From Dillenia suffruticosa (Eukaryota > Streptophyta > Magnoliopsida > Dilleniales > Dilleniaceae), in contig JAVTVX010000004.1 in NCBI GenBank assembly GCA_033439265.1, positions 16,939,701 to 17,003,700 of the forward strand: 64,000 nucleotides of DNA, written 5' to 3'. Below are positions 48,746 to 59,255 of the stretch, piece after piece. The translations under genes were made by a program, and so were the position numbers. The notes beneath the pieces were generated by a model. That model was not told the DNA's origin, searched no databases, and saw only the letters and a list, made by a program, of their open reading frames with translations. Every line of letters begins with the position of its first letter. Position 1 is the first letter of the stretch.

Positions 48746-48757
48746 TGGTATCAGAGC
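48746..48757 (+). promoter_or_regulatory. Element D primer-binding site (initiator-Met tRNA)
   Basis: A perfect TGGTATCAGAGC seven bases after the 5' LTR. Confidence 0.92.
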
Positions 48758-48865
48758 ATCTAGGTTTGGGAAAGGATAGTAGTAAAAGTTTTTCCAAGAA
48801 TATTAAAGAGTTTTATACAGTTATTTAAAGTCTCATACTTGGCCATTGTCATATAAATTCATCTA

Positions 48866-48971
48866 TTTTAGGGGGTTCGATTCATGATGCATCTAACCTA
48901 TTATTTCGCATTCAAATGTTTTGATTCATAACTCAAATTCATTTTGGGGGGTTAATTACTAGTAACTAACC
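48866..48971 (+). promoter_or_regulatory. Two PPT-like motif + hairpin units in the leader of D
   Basis: TTTTAGGGGGTTCG (48866-48879) overlaps a stem 48874-48883 with 48889-48898 (8 of 10 pairs, loop ATGAT). TTTTGGGGGGTTAA (48942-48955) overlaps a stem 48950-48959 with 48962-48971 (9 of 10 pairs). Positions correspond to the two units in B. Confidence 0.6.
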
Positions 48972-49018
48972 CTAATTCTTGATTTTTGCATATAAAAAGG
49001 TACTCTTTTTATAGAATT

Positions 49019-50448
49019 ATGCCACCTAAACATGTAGGCGCGGTGCTAGAGTCGCACCACCTGAGAGTCCCCCAGTGCCAATGTACCTTGGGCACCCGAG
49101 GCTCCACGAGTGCCAGAGGATACTTCCTCTACTCGAGAACACTCACCAGCTCCACTCCCAGCACCTCCACCGGTTGTTATAGCCCTCCACCACTTGATAC
49201 CTTGAGGCAGTGGAAGGAGTGGTACAGTAGATATGGGGCGTAGATGCCACTACCTCCACTATAGACTCCAGCGACCACACATGCGGCCGTACCTGCACCT
49301 ACGACACCGATTCCTTCTTCGGTGGCCGGTCCTTCTGTTTTTACTCTGACCATTGAGATATCGGTTACTTTGAGGCACATCTGTGAGCTTACTTAGTTGG
49401 TGAAAGAGTCTTGGCATCTCGGATGCACAGACTTTTCAAGATCTAGTGATACCGTAACGGCGAAGCACTGGATCAATAGGACTTACAGGATCCTTACTGA
49501 TTTGGGGTTGATAGAGGAGCTCAGGTTGAGAGTTGCTGAGAGACTCCTAGACGGAGATGCTCTCTCGTGGTGGGAGGCTATCCGTGATAGTGCTACGCAG
49601 ACCCTACTGTGGGAGGACTTTCTATACGAGTTTGACCACACGTACTTCATCCCGTTCTAGCAGGATCATATGAGGACAGAGTTTCTGCACTTATGCCAGG
49701 GGACTAGGTCAGTCTCAGAGTACGAGGCTGAGCTTAGACGACTAGCGGCCTTTGTCCCTGACATGGCTACACCAGCTCAGATGAGGTTCAAGTTTGAAGA
49801 TGGCCTCCAATTGAGTATCAAAAAGTATACGACAGTGACTCCCTCTTTTACACTATCAGAGGTAATTGATTCAGCATATCGGGCAAAGGAGATCATCTGA
49901 CCTGAGGCTAGGCAGAGAGAGAGTCACCAGAAGAGGAAGACTGGGTCACCTGATGGACAATCTTCGAAGAGGGTAGAGGTTTTGGACATCCCAAGGGTTC
50001 TTTCAGCTTCAAACCAGTAGGACCGGGATAGAGACCTCGACCACAGGGTTTTGGAGTACTAGCACCTAATGTCTCTACACAGTCTACTACACAGAGACAA
50101 CCTTTCTACTGTAAATACGGCAGTCACCATGCCTTTAGGGCATGTATAGTACTAGTTACTTGCTTTTAGTATGGGAAGCAAGGTCACATTAAGAGTACTT
50201 GCCTAGAGTTAAGTCGAGAAGGACAGACTTCTCAGGGTCATACTGGTACTTCTGGTACAGGCCAGCAGGGGGTACCTGCACACTCAACTCTTACAGCTCC
50301 TTGGACTATAACTAGGAGTAATACAGTGCCAGGACCATTACGACAGCAGCCTAGGGCCCAGGCACATGTGTTTGCGATAACACAGGAGGATGTACAAGCA
50401 AACCCTGATGTTATTATGGGTAATCCTCCCGTAAACCTCTCAATGTAA
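49019..50448 (+). pseudogene. gag: Element D gag (broken)
   Basis: It starts Met-Pro-Pro four bases after TTTTTATAG, as in B. The first codons are frame-shifted. The capsid domain matches B closely (AKHWINRTYRILTDLGL near 49461, WWEAI near 49570, FLHLCQG near 49681, RFKFEDGLQL near 49785), with a CAG>TAG stop at about 49659 and a stop at about 49899. The knuckle region near 50100-50200 is damaged: the first is CKYGSHHAF..C, and in the second the first Cys is kept but the next residue is a stop. Ends TAA at 50446-50448. Confidence 0.88.
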
Positions 50449-50611
50449 TACTTTAGTTGTACTCTCTTTTTGAGATTTTGTATAACATGATGTAGATATA
50501 CAGTTTTGACTAGTTAAAGTTTTAGAAACTTAACTAGTTATATATATATATACAAAGATGTCTATTTTTCTTCGCCTTTTAAATACCTTTAATCTTCTTC
50601 TTACCTTTAGG

Positions 50612-53600
50612 TACCATGCGAATATTCTGTATCGACGCCCGTATCCTCATAGATATCGGGTCGAATTTTTCATATGTGAGCGACACGTTCGCTCGCCATT
50701 TTGATAGGCCTCTCTCGCCACTTAATGAGAAGATTATGGTAGTCACTCCTCTTGACAAGCATATCATTCGAGATATAGTCTATAGGGGCTGTGAGGTCGA
50801 TATTGGGGAGGCAGTATAGGAGGCAGATCTGATTCCGCTCACTATTACGGTTTTTGATGTCATCTTAAGGATGGATTGGCTGAGTTTAGACCAGGCTTCC
50901 GTGGATTGTTACATGAAGGAAGTTGAGTTTCGAAGGTCCAGGCAGCCACTGTTAGTATTCTGGGGTGAGAGACAAGTATTGTCCCGCAGTATTATATCTA
51001 TTATGAAGGCCAAATGCTTGGTACGCCGTGGTTGTGTAGCTTATCTGACTTATGTTGTCGATACCACCGTTAAGAGACCGAGTCTTGAAGATGTCCATGT
51101 GGTGCAAAAGTTTCCAGATGTGTTCCCCAAGGAGCTTCCCGAATTACCACCAGTTCGGGAGTTCGATTTCAAGATTGATCTAATATCGGGGACCAATCTT
51201 ATTTCTATTTCTCCATATAGAATGGCGCCTGCTGAACTGAGAGAGCTTAAAATTCAGTTGTAGGAACTTCTAGACAAGGGGTTTATGCGTCCGAACACGT
51301 CACCTTGGGGTCCTCCGGTGTTATTCATAAAGAAAAAAGAAGGTACATTTCGGTTTTGTGTGGATTATAGACAGTTGAACAAAGCCACCATAAAAAACAA
51401 ATATCCCCTGTCACGTATAGATGATTTGTTTGATCAGCTGCAGGGAGTTACAGTTTTCTCAAAAATTGATCTTCGTTCGAGTTATCATTAGTTAAGAGTT
51501 CGGGCCGGAGATGTGCCCAAGACAGCCTTTCACACCTGATACGGTCACCATGAGTTTTTAGTCATGCCGTTTGAGTTGACTAATGCCCCAACTGCTTTTA
51601 TGGGTTTGATGAACTGAGTCTTCCATGATTTTTTGGATCAGTTTGTCATCATATTTATCGATGACATCTTGGTATATTCACAGAGTGATGAAGATCATAT
51701 TCAGCACCTTCGGGTGGTATTACAGATACTTCGTGAGAAGCAGTTATATGCTAAATTCTCGAAATATGAGTTTTGGCTGATACAGATAGGATTTCTGGGG
51801 CACATTGTCTGCACGGAAGGTATTTATGTTGATCCGCGAAAAATTGTGACTATATTGAAGTGGGAGCAGCCACAGACAGTTACCAAGATCTGTAGTTTTC
51901 TCGGTTTAGCCGGATATTATCATCGATTTGTAGAGGAATTTTCCCGAATAGTTGCTCCGTTATCTAAATTGACCCGAAAAGGGTTTAAGTTTGTTTGGAA
52001 TGACCATTGTGGGGCGAGCTTTCAGGAGCTCAAACAATGGTTGACATCTGCTCCTATTTTAGCCCTTCCCTCTAGTAGTCTAGAATATACAGTGTATAGT
52101 GATGCTAGCAAACAGGGATTGGGTTGTGTTTTGATGCAGGATGGTCGGGTCATTGCATATGCTTCTGGGTAGTTAAAGAAGCATGAGTCGAACTACCCAA
52201 TGCACAATCTTGAGTTGGCTGCCATAATCTTTTCCTTGAAGATATGGCGACATTACTTATATAGGGTGACTTGTAGGGTATTCACGGATCACAAAAGCCT
52301 AAACTACTTGTTTACCCAGTGGGAGTTGAACCTGAGACAGAGGAGATGGCTAGAGCTTCTCAAAGATTATGACATCATTATTGACTATCATTCGGCAAGG
52401 TGAATGTTGTAGCAGATGCCTTGAGTCAGAAGTCGGTATCATCCTCACAGTCGACAGAGAAAGCCTACCTTTCTTGTTTAGTAGGACTCCGAGCTTTGGA
52501 AGTCAGTTTAACTAGTGATGATCAGGGAGGCTTACTAGCTAGATTTGATGTCAGACTGACTTTGTTCGACTATATCCGAGAGCTTTAGAGTATAGATGAG
52601 GAGCTTCAGAGTATTGTGGATAGAGTCTGCAGAGTTGGGGGCAGAGACTTTAGGATCCGAGGAGATAGTTTGATAGTGTTCAGAGAGTAGGTTTGTATTC
52701 CCACCGACAGCGATCTTCGTAGGGCTATTCTTGAGGAGGCTCATTCCTCCACTTATGCCTTGCATCCGGGCGGCACGAAAATGTATCGGACTATCCAAGA
52801 TAGTTATTGGTGGCCATGGATAAAAAGGGAGAGCGCAGATTTTGTAGTTAGATGTTTAGTTTACCAACAAGTAAAGGCCGAACATCAACGGCCAGCTGGT
52901 ACATTGCAGCCCCTCCCCATTCCTAAGTGGAAGTGGAAACATATCACAATGGATTTTGTGATGGGACTGCCTTGGACTTCAGCATGGCATGACACCGTAT
53001 GGGTGATTATAGATAGACTTACGACATCTGCGTACTTCATTGCTATTCGTGTCGATTTCTCTTGGGAAGTGTTGGTACGTCTCTACATCGACACTATTGT
53101 TAGACTTCATGGAGTACCTATGTCAATAGTGTCAGATAGAGATCCTAGATTCACATCTAGTTTTTGGCCCAAGTTATAGGAGGCAATGGGTACAAGACTG
53201 AATTTTAGTAAGGCCTATCATCTGCAGACAGATGGTCAGTCAAAGATGACCATTCAGACCCTTGAGGACATGCTGAGAACATGTGTGATGGATTTCTGGA
53301 GTAGTTGGGATCTACACCTTCCAATGTTTGAATTTGCATATAATAATAGCTATCAGGCTAGTATAGGGATGCCCCCGTATGAGGAATTGTATGACAGGAA
53401 GTGCCGCACCCCGATATGCTGGGATGAGGTCGGAGAGCGATGTCTTAGCAGTGTCGAGTTAATGGAAGAAACGAAAGATAAAGTTAAGGTTATCCGTGAG
53501 CGGATGAAAGCCGCCCAGGACAGACAAAAGGCATATGCCGATCGTAGCCGGCGACCTCTTGAGTTTGCCACTGGGATATGGTTTTTTTGAGGATATATTC

Positions 53601-53991
53601 TTGGAAGGGAGTTATACGGTTTAGGTAGCGGGGCAAGTTGAGCCCCAGATATATTGGGCCCTTCCGTATCGTTGAGCGGGTTGGGAGTATAGCATACAGA
53701 TTAGAGCTGCCAGATGAACTATCCCGTATTCACAACGTTTTCCATGTCTCAGTACTCAGGAAGCATTTGGCCGATCCTTCTCATGTACTTGAGTCTCCAC
53801 CTGTTGAGTTATGAGAGGATCTTAGTCTTCCAGTTCAGCCAGTGGCTATTCTAGATCGGCAGATCAGAAAGCTACGGAGTAAGAAAGTTTCATTGGTTAG
53901 AGTTTTGTGGAGGAGTGACCAGGTCAAAGAGGAGACCTAGGAGCCCGAGGAGGCTATTAGGAGACAGTACCCTAATTTGTTTACTGTTTAG
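50612..53991 (+). pseudogene. pol: Element D pol: protease, RT, RNase H, integrase, chromodomain-like tail
   Basis: Protease near 50640-50690 has LIDIGSNFSYVS (DTG to DIG). RT runs from about 51130 (ELPELPPVREFDFKID) through MPFELTNAPTAF to FIDDILVYS at 51654-51680 and GFLGHIV. RNase H runs from about 52090 ([18 protein letters not shown]) to VVADALS near 52423. The integrase zinc region near 52740-52870 has HPGGTKMY; its C-x2-C second Cys is Tyr. The catalytic D and D are present (IIDRLT near 53010; SDRDPRF near 53127), but the Glu of QSE is Lys (near 53236). The tail FHVSVLRKHLADPSHVLE...QYPNLF ends at TAG 53989-53991. About ten in-frame stops are visible, nearly all CAG>TAG or CGA>TGA. Full-length layout, not functional. 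Confidence 0.92.
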
Positions 53992-54024
53992 CCTTCTTTT
54001 AGTTTCGAAAATGAAACTTATTTT

Positions 54025-54041
54025 TTTAGAGGGTTAGAAAA
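54025..54041 (+). promoter_or_regulatory. Element D polypurine tract
   Basis: TTTAGAGGGTTAGAAAA lies directly before the 3' LTR. It has one base change in the G run relative to A and B. Confidence 0.82.
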
Positions 54042-54332
54042 TGTAACACTGACATTGTGGTGTCCGTACTATTGTACTCCTATTCCGGAATTAAATAAAA
54101 ATATTTCTCAATTATATATATATAGAGAAATTTTTATTTATTTTGATTCTTGATTTTGGGGACTTTAAATCAAAATTTTTGATATATATATATAAAGTAT
54201 CCATATTACCGATTTGAGATATACCCTATTTGTTAAAAATTGGAACCTTAAAAAAAAACAACAGAGAAGTGCTGCGTTTTGAGCCAAAAAGCAGCACACC
54301 CCACCCAATCAGATTAGGGCTTTTATCCCTAA

Positions 54333-54365
<33 letters not shown>

Positions 54366-56803
54366 TTCTTCCTCTCTCTCTCTCTCCGTCTTTTCCCCTT
54401 CCCGCGACCTGCCGCCCTCCCTCGCCAAAATCCGTCGCTCTCCTCCGCAGTGCACCACCACCACCATCCTCTTCTTCTCCTCTCCCTTTCTTCGGCTTCG
54501 CCACCTTCTGCCGCTCTTTCTATTGCTGCCCCTCCCTCCCGCGCGAGTGCGCCGCAGCGCAAGCTTCCCTACATGAGCACGGGCACGCCATAGCACAAGC
54601 GCGCTACAGCGCGCGACCTTCCGCCAGCACGCTACAACGCAAGCGTGACCGCGTGAACGTACTACAGCGTGAGCACGCTACAGCATGTGACCTTCCACGA
54701 GCGCGCGACTGTAGTCCAGCTCGCGAGCGCACGCCTCAGCCAGCTAGAGCGCGCAACCCGCAAGTGCACGTAGCCCGCGAAGCCCACTACGACCTGCAAA
54801 CCCGCTAGCCTGTTGACCCACGAGTCTACGAACCTCTGCGCGGGTAACTGACTTAGGGTTTTGATCCTAATTTAAGTGTTTATGACCTAACTAATAATTC
54901 TTATCTCGATAGGGAGCATTGCAGATTTTGGACTAATCGAGGAGATATTCGAACGAAGGTTTGCACTCTGAGAAAACCCTAGGTGAGAGAAATGCAATCT
55001 CTTCAACATTTGAAATAAATTTTATCGAATTTGTGTTGAAATTAGAATCGGAAGCTATATATATACTCTGAAATATGTTAAATTCGAGAAAAATTAGAAA
55101 AAAAAATAGAAATATTCAAATGATTCAAAATTGATGAAACGGAAATCTAGAAAGGAGACTGTGTAAATTAAGGTTGTATTAAATTGGGAAGAAAAAATGG
55201 AAAATCCCTTATTAGACTTTTATTTGATATTAAATTGTGATAATTTGATTAGGGAAATCTTTTGGGAGACTCGAGGAGTTAGATTGGATTTGTTTTAAAA
55301 ATAGAGAGTGACCACCCTCTCTAGAAAGAGTGAGTGAGACTCTAATCTCTTGCATAAAATAGTAAAACTTGTTTCTGCCGTATTTTCTATAAAACAAGTT
55401 TTCGATATGTATAGATTCAACGTATGATATTAAATTTCAAAACTTGTTTTGTGACATTTGGAGTATCGTAAATTTATATTTCTGATGACTATGCATCCAT
55501 GGTTTGAAAAGAAATGATATTGTATCATTATTTGAGAACCAGATATGTTTTATATTCTACCATCGCATTGGCAGGGATTTGAAATGATTTGATATTTGTA
55601 TTGGCACACGGGTTTAAAATCTTTTGATGATCTATATGGGCCGGGTGCCCATTTGTGATGAGATGATCTGTATGGGCTGGGTGCCCACTTGTGATGAGAT
55701 GATATTTTTTGATAAATTATGTAGCTACGAAGGGCGTTTGTAGAGGCACTGGATTGCCTAGATACACTTCTACAGGAGGTATCCGCAAACGTTATATGTC
55801 TAATGGCTATAGGCGCAGCCGGTTGAACCCACGTAAGGGGGAGGACGTGTATGACGCCACCGTTTAGCACCGGGCGGGGTCCTATACACGATGATGAGCC
55901 AGCCTTAGCGAACTCATGGCTAACATCGGGGTAGAGAGCGAGTTTTGAACTTTATGTATAATAAAACCCCCGATGTGCCTGTTCTTGGTCATTGTTGACC
56001 TCTGCCAAGATCATTTTTGGCTTGCTATAATAATACTTGATTTTGAATGGATGCACATATGCTTGATATCATGTGATTGGTTAAATGATTTCAAATTGTT
56101 AAACATATCATGTTTTACTGTGAAATATAAATTATTGTTACGAATAATGTTATTTGACACTCCAATGGTTCACCCACATTATTTATGCTTGATATTAATC
56201 CCCTCACTCATTGGATATTTTCCCTGATACTCATCCCTCTCCTTACCTTCTTTAGATAGGATTACTGTGATAGAGTGACATTATAGGCTCTAGAGGTTTT
56301 CGTAGCATATTTGTGGATTCGGTATTCACGATAGTGAGATTTAATTCAAATAAAAATTTAAAGTTCTTATTTTATTTCGACCCTGCGAGGTCATGATATT
56401 GAGGTCTGTAGTTGAGCGTGTACATTTATATAGGATGATTGTATAAATTATGGATATTGTTTAGGAAACTCTCACATTTTACTTGCATTGAGGCACCTAT
56501 AAGTATTTAAAAATTTTTACTTGGGAAATTGTTGTACATTGTATAAACTTTAGGCCCGCTCGGTGTGGCGGCTACTCATGCTCTAGTTAGACATGACAGT
56601 AGAGGTCTGTGGCTAGGACTGTGAGTAATTAAAAAGTCTTGCGTTGTCCTGGTTGTCTGTTGTGGTTTGGTTCATTATCTCGAGGCTGGGATGACCATTT
56701 TATTTGATTGATAGGATGGTTGTGAATTATACAGGTTTATAAAAATACAGCCGGCATCCAGGGTAACGGGTGGATACTCACGCCCCCGGTTCGGGGCGTG
56801 ACA
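54042..56803 (+). repeat. Element D 3' LTR
   Basis: 2762 bp, the more complete D LTR. It holds a short inverted repeat GTGCTGC/GCAGCAC near 54271-54296, a CT-rich stretch (about 54332-54386), a GC-rich block to about 54845, an intron-like GT...AG interval (about 54845-54919), two 36-bp units related to the B array (from about 55632), and hairpins I (55744-55803 region) and II (CATCGGGG 55924-55931 with CCCCGATG 55968-55975). Confidence 0.9.
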
Positions 56804-57093
56804 GGATAACTCTATGGTTGGACGATTGATAGATGGGGACATTGGAGTAAGAGGAGCAATTGGTGTTGTTGGAGAGATAGGTGGAATGATTGGGCTCGAT
56901 AAGGGACGTACTGGTGCTTGAGAGGGGTATGAAGATGAGTACCATAGGTATTCCACCACTCGGTCCATTGCCAGGATGCATCAAATGGCTGTGGAGAAAT
57001 CCCGATTGGAGAAGCTTGGTAATTGCTTGTACTTGCTGAGGGAGAAGAGGGAGCACGTGAGGATGATCCATCCTTGTGCTTAGAAGGAGGCAT
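56804..57093 (-). pseudogene. Element E gag N-terminus, inverted
   Basis: On the minus strand it starts at the ATG at 57093 (MPPSKHKDGSSSRAP) and runs through a serine/proline-rich stretch and W-Q-W-TEWWNTYGTHL to PTIELS, where D is inserted. With D removed it continues at 46476. Confidence 0.85.
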
Positions 57094-57366
57094 TTCATTT
57101 ATATTCCTTAACCTTCATCTAGGAGATAGGATCCTATAAAAGGAGAGATACTATTCTTAGCTTACTAAATCAGAATTTAGACTAGGTTCTCAACCCCCTA
57201 AAAATAAAATGATTCCTAGTCCCTAGAATCCATAGAAGGTTTTCGAGAATTCTTTGAAAAAAATTCTTTCAAACTCTGAATTTTCAATTTTGAAATTTTG
57301 GAAAAACTTTTGAGAACATTTGGAAATATTTTCAAGCAATTAAAATATTTAAAATCGTGAGCCAAA
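57094..57366 (-). promoter_or_regulatory. Element E leader with PPT-like motif, inverted
   Basis: The minus strand carries ATTTTTAGGGGGTTG (57191-57205), the E version of the leader motif seen in A, B and D, followed by a CTAAAT/ATTTAG stem. A CTTTTATAG acceptor-like string lies further downstream, toward the gag ATG. Confidence 0.55.
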
Positions 57367-57378
57367 GTTTTGATACCA
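57367..57378 (-). promoter_or_regulatory. Element E primer-binding site, inverted
   Basis: TGGTATCAAAAC on the minus strand matches the initiator-Met site with two mismatches and lies next to the inverted LTR end. Confidence 0.8.
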
Positions 57379-57385
57379 GTAGAAT

Positions 57386-57555
57386 TATCACCCCCAAACC
57401 CTTATGTCAAGCACATAACGACCGCCGCATTATCACAAAATACGTGTGAACCCCACTCCATGTTCCGAGATACCGTAAGGCATTTCAGTATTCCAAATAC
57501 TTTAAAAAATAATTTAAATCGTACGTAGGCCAACCCGGCCCTCTAAACAATTCCC
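57386..57555 (-). repeat. Element E 5' LTR, terminal 170 bp, inverted
   Basis: Read on the minus strand it matches the last 170 bp of the 3' LTR (about 61740-61909), including the GGTTCACACRTRTTT stretch, and ends TGATA (TGACA decayed). It is joined at about 57556 to plus-strand RT. Confidence 0.85.
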
Positions 57556-59205
57556 AAACAGTGGTTCGATCAGCTCGTAGGGTTAGTATCTTTTCGAAAA
57601 TGGATTTGAGATCGAGCTATCACCAATTGAGTATAGAAGGGGATGATGCTCACAAGACCGCCTTTAGGATGCGGTATGGATACTTTGAGTTTTAGTGATG
57701 CCTTTCAGATTAACAAATGCTCTGGCGGCCTTTACAAATCTAATGAATAGGGTGTTCCATTCTTAGTTTGACAAATTTGTCATAGTCTTCATAGATGACA
57801 TGTTGGTATATTCCAAGAATGATGATGATCACTCAGAACATCTTCAGATTGTCTTACAAACTCTCAAGGAGAAGCAGTTATACGCCAAGTTCTCTAAATA
57901 TGAGTTTTGGTTAAGGGAGAATGGCTTCCTAGGGCACGTTGTATCCTGAGATTGTATATTTGTAGATCCAAAGAAAGTAGAGGCAATTCTAAAATGGGAA
58001 CAACCTAAGAATGTCATCGATGTAAGAAACTTTTTGGGATTAGTAGGGTACTATCAAAGGCTTGTTGAGGGATTCTCCAAAATTGTAGCTCTGTATCTAA
58101 ATTGACTCGAAAGGGGGTCAAATTTGAATGAAGTGACAAGTATGAGGAGAGTTTCCAAGAACTCAAGAAAAAGTTCACATCCGCTCCAATACTTGCCCTT
58201 CCTACTAGTGGTGGCAACTATGTTCTTTATAGCGATACCAGCAAGCAAGGGTTGAGATATGTTTTAATGCAATATGATAGAGTGATCACTTATACTTCTC
58301 AATAATTGAATAAACATGAATTGAACAACCCTACCCATGACCTAGAGCTAGCCGCCATTATTTTTGCCTTGAAGATTTAACGACATTACCTATATAGAGC
58401 CATATGTAGGTCTTCACCGATCACAAAAGTCTCAAGTGCTTGCTCACTCCAAAGGAACTCAATCTGAGGCAACGGAGTTGGTTAGAGCTGATTAAAGACT
58501 ATAACCTAGTGATTGACTATCACCCAGGCAAAGCGAAAGTGGTCACGGATGCTTTAAGCTGCAAGTTTTCTTCTTCGCCATCTCATAGGAGTTCCTATCT
58601 CTCATGCTTGCTAGGACTTCATACACTTAGAGTCGAGCTGGACAATGATGAGAATGATACACTTTTGGCCAAATTTGAAGTACGACCAACGTTAGTAAAT
58701 CATATTAGAGAGCTCCAAGCAACCGATGAGGAGATAAAGGGTATAGTGGAAAAGGTTCATTGAAGCAATGATAGAAAAAGTGAAAGTTATTAGGGTAAAG
58801 ATAAAGGCGGCTCAAGAATGACAAAAGAGCTATACGACAAAAGGAGAAGACCATTGGAATTTGAGGTCGGAGATATGGTTTTCTTGAGAGTATCACCTTG
58901 GAAGGGTGTAATCTAATTTTGGAAATAAGGTAAATTAAATCCTAGATACATCGGCCTTTTGAAGATCCTTGAGAGGATAGGGGAAGTGGCATATCGACTA
59001 GCATTGCCCTTCGGTAGAATTGAATCCAGACTTGAGTTTTAAGGTTTGATCGGTGAAAATTCTTGATCAACAACTCAAGCAATTGAGGAGTAAGCAAATC
59101 CCAATGGTTAAGGTATTGTGGAGAAGTAACAAAGTGGGAAAGGAAACTTGGGAGATCGAGGAGTCCATACGAAAACAACACCCTTATCGTTTTGATAATT
59201 TATAA
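57556..59205 (+). pseudogene. Element E pol remainder: RT, RNase H, chromodomain-like tail
   Basis: RT resumes at FDQL (57565) with [13 protein letters not shown], then FIDDMLVYS at 57788-57814 and GFLGHVV near 57925. RNase H runs from about 58220 to the VVTDALS block near 58540-58557. At about 58763 the text jumps from the pre-integrase linker (KGIVEKVH) to sequence after the integrase core (EAMIEKVKVI), so the zinc region and all three catalytic positions are deleted. A second small deletion near 59010 precedes ILDQQLKQLRSKQIPMVKVLW and the TAA at 59203-59205. Confidence 0.88.
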
Positions 59206-59237
59206 ATTTTCTTTTAAATTTCGAAAACGAAATTTCT

Positions 59238-59252
59238 TTTTAGGGAGTTAAG
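59238..59252 (+). promoter_or_regulatory. Element E polypurine tract
   Basis: TTTTAGGGAGTTAAG, four bases before the 3' LTR start. One G is changed relative to A and B. Confidence 0.8.
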
Positions 59253-59255
59253 TAT

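Larger units (their letters stand above)
46482..56803 (+). mobile_element. Element D: complete Ty3/gypsy element, relative of B with full-length pol
   Basis: LTRs TGTAACACYGACA...GGCGTGACA are flanked by a perfect GGATA duplication (46477-46481 and 56804-56808). PBS, leader motifs, gag start (Met-Pro-Pro), spacer, PPT and LTR boxes correspond one to one with element B, but D keeps a full-length pol. Gag and pol carry many point stops. It is inserted in the inverted gag of element E and is the deepest level of the nest. Confidence 0.92.

Noticed and set aside
43708..57555. Autointegration (self-insertion of an LTR end) as the cause of the E inversion
   Set aside because: The inverted joint is 170 bp inside the LTR, not at its terminal CA, and there is filler at the other joint. 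Break repair fits better.
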